This document shows, piece after piece, positions 9,168-17,108 of a DNA stretch of 64,000 bases. Both the position numbers and the translations under genes were made by a program. Position 1 is the first letter of the stretch. Each line of letters opens with the position of its first letter. The DNA is from Microthrix sp041394405 (GTDB lineage: Bacteria > Actinomycetota > Acidimicrobiia > Acidimicrobiales > Microtrichaceae), in NCBI GenBank assembly GCA_041394405.1, contig JAWKIF010000012.1, positions 62,001-126,000 of the forward strand, given 5' to 3'. The notes under the pieces are model-generated. The model was not told where the DNA came from and did not search any database. It saw only the letters and a list, made by a program, of their open reading frames with translations.

Positions 9168-9893
9168 TCAGCGGCGCCGAAACTGCAGCGCCAACAGCCG
9201 GGGAATGCTGGTCACCTGACCGTACTCGGGGGCACGGGCCACAAACCCCGGTGGCGGGGCAGGTTCATCCATGCGCTCCAGCGTCAGGCCGGCCTCGATG
9301 GCGGTGTTGAGGTAGGCCGACAGGGGGCGGTGGTGGAACGTGATCCAGACGCCCTCCTCAACCTGCTCGGCCGTCTCGGCCTCCGTGAGGTAGGGCCCGA
9401 TGCGCCAGTACTGCTCGGGAGGGTCCAGCACGTGGTCGTCGATCCAGCCCGAATCCGGGGTTTGCAGCAGCGGATGGTTGAGCAGGAAAAGAAACCGTCC
9501 ACCCGGAATGAGTACTCGGGCCACCTCGGCCAGGGCCGCCCGGAACTCGGCGATGTGCTCGAAGACCAGACACGCCACCGCGACGTCGACCGAGGCGTCC
9601 GCCACGGGCAGGTGGATGGCCGACGCCTGGGAGTAGCTCGGCCCTCCCCGGTCCGTCGCGGTGCGCACCTGAGCACCCGCCGGATCCACCCCAATGGCCT
9701 GAAGCCCGGCGGCGGTGGCCATGCGGGCGACCTGCCCGTCGCCGCAGCCCACATCCAGCAACCGGCCCGCCGTCGGCAGGCGCCCCGCGATGAGCGGCAG
9801 GATCTGCTCGACGTACTCGGGGTCGGCGCCTTCGGTGAACTCACGCTGCCACCAGTCGGCATGGCGATCCCACGGATCGCTCGGCAGGTTCAC
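9168..9893 (-). CDS. Class I SAM-dependent methyltransferase
   Basis: This roughly 241-aa protein has a methyltransferase fold: motif I LLDVGCGDGQVARMA, motif II-like AIGVDPAG, DVAVACLVFEHI, then RVLIPGGRFLFLLNHP, which is typical of methyltransf_11/25 members acting on small molecules or lipids. The substrate cannot be told. I choose GTG 9893 because it overlaps the tdk stop in a GTGA, giving translational coupling; the frame is open upstream to 9929. It reads as the second gene of a tdk-methyltransferase pair. Confidence 0.8.
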   Translation of the reverse strand: MNLPSDPWDRHADWWQREFTEGADPEYVEQILPLIAGRLPTAGRLLDVGCGDGQVARMATAAGLQAIGVDPAGAQVRTATDRGGPSYSQASAIHLPVADASVDVAVACLVFEHIAEFRAALAEVARVLIPGGRFLFLLNHPLLQTPDSGWIDDHVLDPPEQYWRIGPYLTEAETAEQVEEGVWITFHHRPLSAYLNTAIEAGLTLERMDEPAPPPGFVARAPEYGQVTSIPRLLALQFRRR

Positions 9894-10549
9894 GACCCCG
9901 GTTCGCCTTCGGACCAATGGGCGCGACACATCAGTTCGTAGGTCACCCTTGCATCGTCCAGGGCCATCGAGGTCTGGTCGCTGCCCCCCTGTGGGGGCGT
10001 GTCACCCACCACCACCACGTCGCCCTCGTAGGTCTGCACCCCATTCACCAATCTGGCGTTGTGGGTCGCTCGGTCGCCGCACCAGCAGCGGGCCTCCACC
10101 TGCAGTTCGCTGCGCTCGTCGGCCAACTCCAGCCATCTCACCGTGCCCGGGAACAGCCGACCCTGGAAGCTGGTCAGCAGGCCAAAGCCGTAGACGTCCA
10201 CACCGTGCCTGTCCACCAAGCTGGCCAGCTGCTCCACTTGAGCGGGCTCGTAGAACTGGGCCTCGTCGGCCACCGCGTAGCTGATCGGCCCGCCCGACAA
10301 CCGGCGGGCCTCGATCGCCCCGCTCCCCGTCGCCTCAGGTCCCAGCAGCTCGGCCAGATCCAGGCCGGGCCTCACCTCGATGGCCTCGGCCGCCACCCCC
10401 AGGCGGGACGACACCTGGCCACCCCGCCGATCAAGCTGGGTCAACAACACGCCGCTTCGACCACGCACCCGAAGGTTGTGGTGGATCTGCAGCGCTTGGG
10501 TGCTTTTGCCCGAACCCATGGTGCCGAAGAAGAACCGCAACTTGGCCAC
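9890..10549 (-). CDS. tdk: Thymidine kinase (type II)
   Basis: This 219-aa enzyme phosphorylates deoxythymidine for salvage into dTTP. It has the P-loop GTMGSGKSTQA, the DEAQFYEPAQVE segment carrying the catalytic acid, and the zinc-lasso region CWCGDRATHNARLVNG with a late Cys in ELMCRAHW. The family starts near MAKLRFFFGTMGSGKS, so GTG 10549 is chosen. It lies 6 nt after TACGGT with no Shine-Dalgarno, the leaderless pattern. The stop overlaps the methyltransferase start. Confidence 0.92.
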   Translation of the reverse strand: MAKLRFFFGTMGSGKSTQALQIHHNLRVRGRSGVLLTQLDRRGGQVSSRLGVAAEAIEVRPGLDLAELLGPEATGSGAIEARRLSGGPISYAVADEAQFYEPAQVEQLASLVDRHGVDVYGFGLLTSFQGRLFPGTVRWLELADERSELQVEARCWCGDRATHNARLVNGVQTYEGDVVVVGDTPPQGGSDQTSMALDDARVTYELMCRAHWSEGEPGS

Positions 10550-10555
10550 CGACGC

Positions 10556-10561
10556 ACCGTA
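10556..10561 (-). promoter_or_regulatory. -10 box of tdk (leaderless start)
   Basis: TACGGT on the minus strand ends 6 nt before GTG 10549. No consensus -35. Confidence 0.5.
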
Positions 10562-10638
10562 GCCCCACTCGGGGGACCCGCGGTTCGGCCCCACGGCAAC
10601 CCGCCGCCCGGACGACGTGGGCGCGTCGGGCGCTCAGG

Positions 10639-12681
10639 GTGAAAGATGGGTTCATCGCCGCCGCACCGAAACCGCCCGAGTCTGCAGGCACCGGCGCGAC
10701 GAACGCCGACCCGCCGGGTGCGGAGGTGGAGGCTCTGGCCGACCGGGTCTCGTCGCTCCTGGGGGTCGGGCCGGCCCGATGGACCCCAGAGCAGTTCGCC
10801 GCTCGCACCGGCGCCGATGCAGACACGCTGCTGCGCATGCGCCGGGCGCTGGGCTTTGCCGATCCCCCGCCGGGCGAGGCGGCCTTTACCGAGGATGACC
10901 TGCAGCTGGTGAACCTGTTGGGCCAGGCGCTGCAGGCCGGCATCGTCACCGAGGAACGTCAATTGGCGCTCAACCGCGTGCTGGGCTCCGCCCTCGCCCG
11001 CGTGGCCTCCGCGGCGGTGGCCACGTTCATGGAGGCCCTGTCGGCGGAAGTGGACACCCCAAACGGCGACATCACGGTCGCCGACCTGGACCTTCACCAA
11101 CTGGACGAGGCCATGGCCCTCAGCCTGCCCCTCATGGACCAAACCCTTGCACTGGTATGGCGACGCCACCTGGCGGGTGCCGCGCGACGGGCCGTGATGG
11201 CCACCGCCGGACAATCGGCCCAAGCCACGGTGGTGGGCTTCGCAGATCTGGTGGACTTCACCCAGCGCACCGAGCAGCTCACCGGGGTTCAACTGGCAAC
11301 AGCCGTCGCCCGGTTCGAGGAATTGGCCCACGACACGGTTTCGGCACTGGGTGGACGTGTGGTGAAGACCATCGGCGACGAGGTGATGTTCGTGGCGCCG
11401 TCGGTGACAGCGGCCGCCGCCATTGCCTGGCGGTTGATGGACCTGTGCGAGGTCGACGACGACCTCACGACGCTGCGAGCCGGGATTGCCGCCGGTCCGG
11501 CGGTTGACCTGGACGGCGACATCATCGGCCCCGCCGCCAACCTGGCACATCGCCTGACATCGCTGGCCCAGCCGGGCACCGTAGTGGCGCCCGCCGAGCT
11601 GGACCCGGGCGAGACGGGCAACGACTCGCCGGCCGCGGCGCCCCCTGGCCTCCCCCACCCCGGCGACACCCTCGGATACCTCTGGCAGCCGATGCGGTCC
11701 CCCCGCGAGATCCGCGGCATCGGTCCGGTTCGCCTGGCGTCGGTGGAACCCACCCGCCACCTTCCGGCGCCGGCCTCCCCCGCCGAAATCCTGGTGCTCA
11801 GCAACATGGCAGACCGGGCGTTCGCTCGGGTGCCCACCGAGCCCCTGGGCGGCTGGAGCCTGCGCCTGGCGGGTGGCGGTCGCCGGCGGGCCAACTCCGT
11901 CTCCACCTCCGCCCACCCCGGCCTCCCGCTGGACGACGTCCTGCGCACCCTTCGTGCCCGCTACGAGGCGCTGGGTCGGCCACCTCGGCTGGTGATCACC
12001 CCCATCAGCCGTCCCGAGGGGCTCGACGGAACGCTGGCGGAGCTGGGGTGGAGCATCGAGGCCCCAACGGTGGTGATGGTGGGCGACCTTCGGGAGATCC
12101 GCCACCGATGTGGACGTCGTGCCCCGCACGTCTACCCCCTGCGTTCGGCGGTGCCGTCCCCCGAATGGCTCGTGGGATTCGACGACCTCGCTGGGGACAC
12201 CGCGGCACAGGACCTGGAGATCATGTACGGCTTCACCCACGGGGACGGCCGCGGCGAACCGGTCCGGCCGATCAACCCGGCGGCGGCGAACACGGCGAGG
12301 GCGGTCGCTCCGGCATCCGACCTGTCGCTTCAGTGCTTTGTGGCCGTCACCGACCAGGATCCCGACGGCCGCAGCGCCGACGGCGATGGTGGCAACCCTG
12401 CCGGACCATCTCCCGAGGCCACCCAGGCCGTGGGCGCAGGGGTGGTCGACGGCGACTGGTTGGGGGTGTTCTCCATGTGGACCCGTACGGCCCGCAGGCG
12501 CCGCGGCCTGGCGGCTGCCGTGCTCGGCGACCTCACCGCTTGGGCCACCCGCCACGGGTGTCATCTGGCGTACCTTCAAGTGGAGGAATCGAACCGGGCG
12601 GGTCGCGCGGCCTACGCCAGGCTGGGCTTCGAGGAGGCCTACCGCTACCACTACCGACGAGGAGACGACCCCACATCATGA
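10639..12681 (+). CDS. Class III adenylate cyclase fused to a GNAT acetyltransferase
   Basis: This 680-aa protein has three parts. Residues about 25-190 resemble the helical autoregulatory domain of Rv1264-type cyclases. Residues about 196-325 form a class III cyclase domain with every key residue visible: metal Asp203 (FADLVDFT) and Asp247 (TIGDEVMF), Lys243, Asp294 (GDIIGPAAN), Asn301 and Arg305. Residues about 385-680 form a GNAT module of the Rv0428c kind, with GGWSLRLAGGGRRRANSV and the acetyl-CoA loop RRRRGLAAAVLG, then AYARLGFEEAYRYHYR. It should make cAMP and acetylate something unknown. The GTG start is uncertain; in-frame GTGs lie downstream. The stop overlaps the next gene's ATG, so it heads an acyl-CoA operon. 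Confidence 0.85.
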   Translation: MKDGFIAAAPKPPESAGTGATNADPPGAEVEALADRVSSLLGVGPARWTPEQFAARTGADADTLLRMRRALGFADPPPGEAAFTEDDLQLVNLLGQALQAGIVTEERQLALNRVLGSALARVASAAVATFMEALSAEVDTPNGDITVADLDLHQLDEAMALSLPLMDQTLALVWRRHLAGAARRAVMATAGQSAQATVVGFADLVDFTQRTEQLTGVQLATAVARFEELAHDTVSALGGRVVKTIGDEVMFVAPSVTAAAAIAWRLMDLCEVDDDLTTLRAGIAAGPAVDLDGDIIGPAANLAHRLTSLAQPGTVVAPAELDPGETGNDSPAAAPPGLPHPGDTLGYLWQPMRSPREIRGIGPVRLASVEPTRHLPAPASPAEILVLSNMADRAFARVPTEPLGGWSLRLAGGGRRRANSVSTSAHPGLPLDDVLRTLRARYEALGRPPRLVITPISRPEGLDGTLAELGWSIEAPTVVMVGDLREIRHRCGRRAPHVYPLRSAVPSPEWLVGFDDLAGDTAAQDLEIMYGFTHGDGRGEPVRPINPAAANTARAVAPASDLSLQCFVAVTDQDPDGRSADGDGGNPAGPSPEATQAVGAGVVDGDWLGVFSMWTRTARRRRGLAAAVLGDLTAWATRHGCHLAYLQVEESNRAGRAAYARLGFEEAYRYHYRRGDDPTS

Positions 12682-13508
12682 TCCCTTCCGACGGCGACCG
12701 CAGCGCAGAGCCCGCCGACTCCACGAGGAGCGACCCGCGCGTCCGCCTCGACATCGAGGGCCCCATCGCCGTGATCACCAACGATCACCCCGAGAAGCAC
12801 AACGCCTTCGACGACGATATGGACGCCCGGCTCTTCGAGATCCTCGGCGAGCTTCAGAGCCGCCCCGAGGTTCGGGCCGTCATCTGGCGGGGCGAGGGCC
12901 GCTCGTTTTCCTCGGGGCGCGACGTGTCGGCAATCGGCGGCGATCGGGTGTCGATGTCGCATCACGAGTTGATGCGACGGGGCCATCGCGGCATCCAGCA
13001 GATCTTCGACCTCGACGCCCCCATCATCGTGGCCTGCCAGGGGTGGACCATCGGCGGGTCCTTCCAGCGAGCCCTGCTGTGCGACATCCGCATCGCGGCC
13101 GTTGGTGCCTCGTTCATGCTGCCCGAGGTGGGCCACGGCGTCATCCCCGATACCGGCGGGGTCGGACGCCTCTTTCAGATCTGCGGGCACGGGGTGGTCT
13201 CCGACCTGGTACTCACCGGGCGGCCGATGGACGCCGACGAGGCCCTCGCGCACGGCATCGTCTCCCGCGTCGTTCCCCCGGATGAGCTGGACGAGGTGGC
13301 CTGGGAGATGGCCGAGAAGATCGCCACCGCCCCGGCCGTCACGGTGAAGATGGCCCGCCGCGTCATCGGACACCTGGCCGAACCCGAGGTGCGCACGTCC
13401 ATGGCCGACGAACTCATCGGCCAGACCTTCATCAACCGCTCGGACGACTACCGCGAATTCCGGAACGCCGCCGCCGAAGGTCGCCCGCCTCGCTACACCG
13501 GGAGCTGA
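12678..13508 (+). CDS. Enoyl-CoA hydratase/isomerase family protein
   Basis: This 276-aa crotonase-fold protein has NHPEKHNAFDDDM-type N-terminal contacts (here NDHPEKHNAFD), the CoA-binding SFSSGRDVSAIGG, and the oxyanion-hole/hexamer region CQGWTIGGSFQRALLCDIRIA, then LPEVGHGVIPDTGG carrying the conserved Glu. It probably hydrates or isomerises an enoyl-CoA in fatty-acid or related degradation. The ATG overlaps the stop of the cyclase-GNAT gene (ATGA) and the next gene begins 4 nt after its stop, so it belongs to the same operon. The exact substrate is not predictable. Confidence 0.88.
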   Translation: MIPSDGDRSAEPADSTRSDPRVRLDIEGPIAVITNDHPEKHNAFDDDMDARLFEILGELQSRPEVRAVIWRGEGRSFSSGRDVSAIGGDRVSMSHHELMRRGHRGIQQIFDLDAPIIVACQGWTIGGSFQRALLCDIRIAAVGASFMLPEVGHGVIPDTGGVGRLFQICGHGVVSDLVLTGRPMDADEALAHGIVSRVVPPDELDEVAWEMAEKIATAPAVTVKMARRVIGHLAEPEVRTSMADELIGQTFINRSDDYREFRNAAAEGRPPRYTGS

Positions 13509-13512
13509 CGTC

Positions 13513-14439
13513 GTGGCCGATCACCCCAACCTGGCCGACGACAGCGACAACCACGACGGCAACGGGCCGGCCGGGCTGCCGGAACCGCCGCCCCTCGGGG
13601 CCGCAGCCCTGCCGGAGGGCACCTACGCCGGTCGGGTGGTGTTGGTCACCGGCGGCGGCACCGGGCTGGGGAAGGCCATCGCCTCGGAGTTCGCCCGCCT
13701 GGGCGCCGATCTGGTGGTGGCCAGCCGCAAGGCCGAACATCTCGCGACGGCCGAGGAGGCCCTGAGCGCACTCGGTGCCAGGGTGGCCACCGTCGCCTGC
13801 GATATCCGTGACGCCGAGGCCGTTGCGCACGCCTTCGACGTGGCCACCGACGCGTTCGGCCTGCCCGACGTCTTGGTCAACAACGCAGCGGCCAACTTCC
13901 CGTCGCCCGCAGAGGATCTATCACCCAACGCCTGGCGAACCGTCGTCGATATCACGCTGAACGGCACCTACTTGTGCACCCGCGAGTTCGGCCGCCGCCA
14001 TTTGGCGGCCGGCACGCCCGGCTCCATCATCTGCGTCGGCGCCTCCTATGCCTGGACCGGCGGTCCGGGATTCGCTCACTCCTCCGCCGCCAAGGCCGGC
14101 GTCAAGAACCTGGTGGAGACCCTGGCCGTCGAGTGGGGACCCTTCGGCATCCAGGTGAACGGTCTGGTGCCCGGCCTGGTGCCGCATGAGGACATGACCG
14201 CCGACATCCGCTCCAACCTGGACCGCAACCGGGCCCGGGCCCGATCCCAGCCGGCATTCCGCCTGGGCCATCCCCGCGAGCTCGGATGGGCCGCCACCTT
14301 CCTCGCCTCGCCCTTCGGCCGCTACATCTCGGGTCACACGCTGGTGGTGGACGGCGCCAACTGGCAGCGACGCCATCTGACCAACCCCGAGGTCACCCCG
14401 GTGCGCCACCAGTTGGGCCGCGAGCCCTTCGAGGCGTGA
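13513..14439 (+). CDS. Short-chain dehydrogenase, 2,4-dienoyl-CoA reductase-like
   Basis: This 308-aa SDR has a Rossmann motif (VLVTGGGTGLGKAIASEF, residues about 42-59) and, most tellingly, NNAAANFPSPAEDLSPNAW followed by LNGTYLC, which closely parallels mitochondrial/peroxisomal 2,4-dienoyl-CoA reductase. The catalytic Tyr appears in GASYAWTGG and Lys in SAAKAGVKNL. It would use NADPH to reduce dienoyl-CoA from unsaturated fatty acids. The first 35 residues are a Pro/Asp-rich extension. It starts at GTG, 4 nt after the hydratase stop. Confidence 0.85.
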   Translation: MADHPNLADDSDNHDGNGPAGLPEPPPLGAAALPEGTYAGRVVLVTGGGTGLGKAIASEFARLGADLVVASRKAEHLATAEEALSALGARVATVACDIRDAEAVAHAFDVATDAFGLPDVLVNNAAANFPSPAEDLSPNAWRTVVDITLNGTYLCTREFGRRHLAAGTPGSIICVGASYAWTGGPGFAHSSAAKAGVKNLVETLAVEWGPFGIQVNGLVPGLVPHEDMTADIRSNLDRNRARARSQPAFRLGHPRELGWAATFLASPFGRYISGHTLVVDGANWQRRHLTNPEVTPVRHQLGREPFEA

Positions 14440-14451
14440 GCGCCCACCCCC

Positions 14452-14457
14452 TAGGGT
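14452..14457 (+). promoter_or_regulatory. -10 box of the alpha/beta-hydrolase gene (leaderless start)
   Basis: TAGGGT ends 7 nt before GTG 14465, with no Shine-Dalgarno between. It gives the hydrolase and ligase a possible promoter separate from the upstream operon. Confidence 0.5.
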
Positions 14458-14464
14458 CGGGCCC

Positions 14465-15367
14465 GTGAGCGAGCCACTACCCCGCTGGTTTCGACGGGCC
14501 ACCGAGCACCGGCCGACCGAGCACACCGTCGACTCGCGTGGCGTGGCCATCAACTACCTGGCCTGGGGGCCCGAAGGTGCCCCAGGATTGGTCTTCGTGC
14601 ACGGTGGGGCGGCCCACGCCCACTGGTGGAGCTTCCTGGTCCCGCTGCTGGCCGACGACCATCGGGTGGTAGCCATCGACCTGTCCGGCCACGGCGACTC
14701 GGGTCGTCGGGCCACCTACTCGCTCGACGCCTGGTGCGAGGAGGTCATGGCGGTTGCCGGAGATGCCGCCATGGGCCCGCGCCCGGTCATGGTGGGCCAC
14801 TCCATGGGCGGCTTCGTCACCATCTCCACTGCGGCTCGCCATTCCAGGGAGCTGGGAGGCATCGTCATCCTCGACTCTCCCGTCTCCCGTCCCGATCCCG
14901 AGGTGGAGGCGTCCCGGCAGGGCAAGATCTTCGCCAATGCCAAGACCTATCCCGACGCGGAAACGGCCGTGGCCAGGTTCCGCACGGTGCCCGAACAGGA
15001 TCACTACGTGCCTGAGGTGTTCTCCTGGGTGGCCCGCCACTCGCTCCGTCCGGCCGATGACGGCGGTTGGACGTGGAAGTTCGATCCGGAGATCTTTGTG
15101 CCGCCTCGCTCGGGGCCCCGCGACGTGCTCGATCGGGTCACCTGCCGGGTGGCCCTCTTTCGCGCCGAGCACGGCCTTGTCACCCCCGACATCGGCGCCT
15201 ACATGTACGAACGCCTGGGCAGCCGGGCGCCCGTGGTGGAGATCCCCGAGGCCGGTCACCACATGATGCTGGACCAGCCGCTGCCACTGCTGGCCGCGCT
15301 TCGTACGCTGCTGGCCGACTGGGACCACTCCCGCCCCATGGAACGACGCGGCGACAGCAGGGCCTGA
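14465..15367 (+). CDS. Alpha/beta-fold hydrolase
   Basis: This 300-aa protein has the oxyanion motif VFVHGGAAHAHWW, the strand-helix DLSGHGDSG, the nucleophile elbow GHSMGG (Ser within residues about 113-118), and a late catalytic His in IPEAGHHMMLDQP. It is a cytosolic serine hydrolase, possibly a thioesterase or esterase given its neighbours; the substrate is unknown. It starts at GTG after a TAGGGT box and ends 2 nt before the acyl ligase start, indicating co-transcription. Confidence 0.85.
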   Translation: MSEPLPRWFRRATEHRPTEHTVDSRGVAINYLAWGPEGAPGLVFVHGGAAHAHWWSFLVPLLADDHRVVAIDLSGHGDSGRRATYSLDAWCEEVMAVAGDAAMGPRPVMVGHSMGGFVTISTAARHSRELGGIVILDSPVSRPDPEVEASRQGKIFANAKTYPDAETAVARFRTVPEQDHYVPEVFSWVARHSLRPADDGGWTWKFDPEIFVPPRSGPRDVLDRVTCRVALFRAEHGLVTPDIGAYMYERLGSRAPVVEIPEAGHHMMLDQPLPLLAALRTLLADWDHSRPMERRGDSRA

Positions 15368-15369
15368 AC

Positions 15370-16932
15370 GTGCTGTTGGGCGACGAGCTCGACGCGGCCG
15401 CCCGCCACGCTCCGGCCACCACCGCGCTGGCGTTCGGCGACCGCAGCTGGTCCTTCCCCGCCTGGAATCGTGCCTCGCTGGGCTTTGCCGGCGAGGTTGC
15501 CCGCGCCGTCGGTTCCGGCGAACGAGTGGCCGTGCTGGCCCGCAACCACCCCACCGTGGCCCTGGCGCTCAGCGCCGTGCCCCGCGCAGGCCGGGTGTTG
15601 GTGCTTCCCAACTGGCGTCACCACCCCGCAGAGGTGGCCGATTCGCTGGTCGATGTCGGAGTGTCGCTGCTGGTCGGCACCTCCGAGCTGGTGAATCCCG
15701 TCCTGGCCGAATTCGAGCGACGCGCCGACCCGGCGCCGTCGAGTTGGCCGTTGCCCGGGATCGACGAGTTGGCGGCGGCCGCGCCCCTCGCCGACGACCT
15801 CGGACGGCCGGCCCAACGTGTCCACGATGCTGCGTGGATCATCCACACCTCGGGCACCACCGGCACCCCCAAAGGCGTGGTGCTCACCCACGCCTCGCTC
15901 CTCGCCGGAGCCACGACCGCGCTTTTCGGGCGGCCGGTGCAATCATCGGACACGTACCTCTACCCGTTTCCCCTATGCCATGTCTCGGCCCACAACGTGT
16001 TGGCGCACCACCTGGCCCGGCGACCGGTGGTGCTGGCCGAACGATTCGACCCGGGCTTGTTCTGGGAGCAGGCCCGGCGCTGGGGCGCCACAACGGCCAG
16101 CCTCGCGCCCACCATGCTGGCCATGTTGCTCGACGACCCGGAGACGGCCTCGGTCCCCCCGGGCACCCTGCGGGCAATCGGCTACGGGGCGTCGGCCATC
16201 ACGCCCGAACTGCTCACCGAATCGGCCCAGCGGCTGGGCTGCGACCTGGCCGGCGGATACGGCATGACCGAGGCCTCGGGCAACGCGGTGTTCCTCGACG
16301 CAGCAACCCATCGCGACGCGCTGGTCGGACGCCGGGAGCTGCTGGCGTCCGCCGGATTCCCCGGCCCCCTCACGCGGGTTCGCATCTCGCCGATTCCGGG
16401 GGGCGAAACGGGCGCCGCCGAGGTCGCCTCCGGCGTCGTCGGCCAGATCGAGCTGGCCGGGCCTCAGGTGGCCGCCGGGTACTGGAACCGGCCGGACGCT
16501 ACGGCCACCACCTTCGGGACCGACGGCTGGCTACGCACCGGGGACCTGGGCCGCCTGGACGCCGACGGGCGCCTGTGGGTGACCGATCGACTCAAGGATC
16601 TGGTGATCACCGGCGGGGAGAACGTGTCGGCCCGAGAGGTCGAGCTGGTGCTCGCCGGTCACCCGGCGGTGAAGGCCGTGGCCGTGGTCGGCGCGCCCGA
16701 TGACCGTTGGGGCGAGGTGGTTACGGCCGTCGTCGTGCCCCGGGATGGGCACCCACTCGACCCAGCGGCGGTCAGGGCCCATGCACGCACGGCGCTCGCT
16801 GGGTTCAAGGTTCCCAAGCGGGTGGAGGTGGTGGATGCGCTCCCCCACAGCGCCAACGGCAAGGTGGACAAGGTCGCCCTCCGCGCCCAACTCCAACCCC
16901 CACCCCCACCCCCACCCCGTAGTGGGGACTGA
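15370..16932 (+). CDS. AMP-forming acyl-CoA synthetase/ligase (FadD-like)
   Basis: This 520-aa ANL-superfamily enzyme activates a carboxylic acid as acyl-AMP and then, most likely, acyl-CoA. The motifs are complete: P-loop HTSGTTGTPKGVVLTH, GGYGMTEASGN, the hinge GWLRTGDLGRLD, and the C-terminal A10 lysine (K498) in PHSANGKVDK. That lysine is the usual target of GNAT acetylation in this family, and a cyclase-GNAT fusion lies at the head of the cluster. The C-terminus is odd: a run of seven prolines and then RSGD with the stop lie inside an inverted repeat (16916-16930), suggesting that the original 3' end was replaced. It starts at GTG, 2 nt after the hydrolase. Confidence 0.9.
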   Translation: MLLGDELDAAARHAPATTALAFGDRSWSFPAWNRASLGFAGEVARAVGSGERVAVLARNHPTVALALSAVPRAGRVLVLPNWRHHPAEVADSLVDVGVSLLVGTSELVNPVLAEFERRADPAPSSWPLPGIDELAAAAPLADDLGRPAQRVHDAAWIIHTSGTTGTPKGVVLTHASLLAGATTALFGRPVQSSDTYLYPFPLCHVSAHNVLAHHLARRPVVLAERFDPGLFWEQARRWGATTASLAPTMLAMLLDDPETASVPPGTLRAIGYGASAITPELLTESAQRLGCDLAGGYGMTEASGNAVFLDAATHRDALVGRRELLASAGFPGPLTRVRISPIPGGETGAAEVASGVVGQIELAGPQVAAGYWNRPDATATTFGTDGWLRTGDLGRLDADGRLWVTDRLKDLVITGGENVSAREVELVLAGHPAVKAVAVVGAPDDRWGEVVTAVVVPRDGHPLDPAAVRAHARTALAGFKVPKRVEVVDALPHSANGKVDKVALRAQLQPPPPPPPRSGD

Positions 16933-16971
16933 TCTTGGGGCCCTGACCCCGGCAGGAGTCCCCACTACGGG
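16916..16971. repeat. Hairpin repeat, left outer copy
   Basis: CCCGTAGTGGGGACT and AGTCCCCACTACGGG face each other (15-bp stem), with an inner GGGG-CCCTGA-CCCC hairpin in the loop. Positions 16938-16971 recur as a direct repeat at 17000-17033 (GGGCCCTGACCCC, 6 variable nt, AGTCCCCACTACGGG). It overlaps the acyl-ligase stop. Confidence 0.9.
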
Positions 16972-16999
16972 ATCCAGCTCGAACCGGGGACCGACCAGC

Positions 17000-17033
17000 G
17001 GGCCCTGACCCCATCAACAGTCCCCACTACGGG
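17000..17033. repeat. Second copy of the 34-bp direct repeat
   Basis: Identical to 16938-16971 except for the six nucleotides in the middle (ATCAAC instead of GGCAGG). It ends in AGTCCCCACTACGGG. Confidence 0.9.
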
Positions 17034-17108
17034 ATCGGGAAGGCGGGCGCTGCTCCCCGGGGTGCGAGACCCATGGCCGTCGCCACGTCGGGGTGATCCC
17101 ATCGGGCG

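Noticed and set aside
10441..12651. 736-codon open frame opposite the cyclase-GNAT gene
   Set aside because: The sense strand has clear cyclase and GNAT motifs; the antisense translation shows none.
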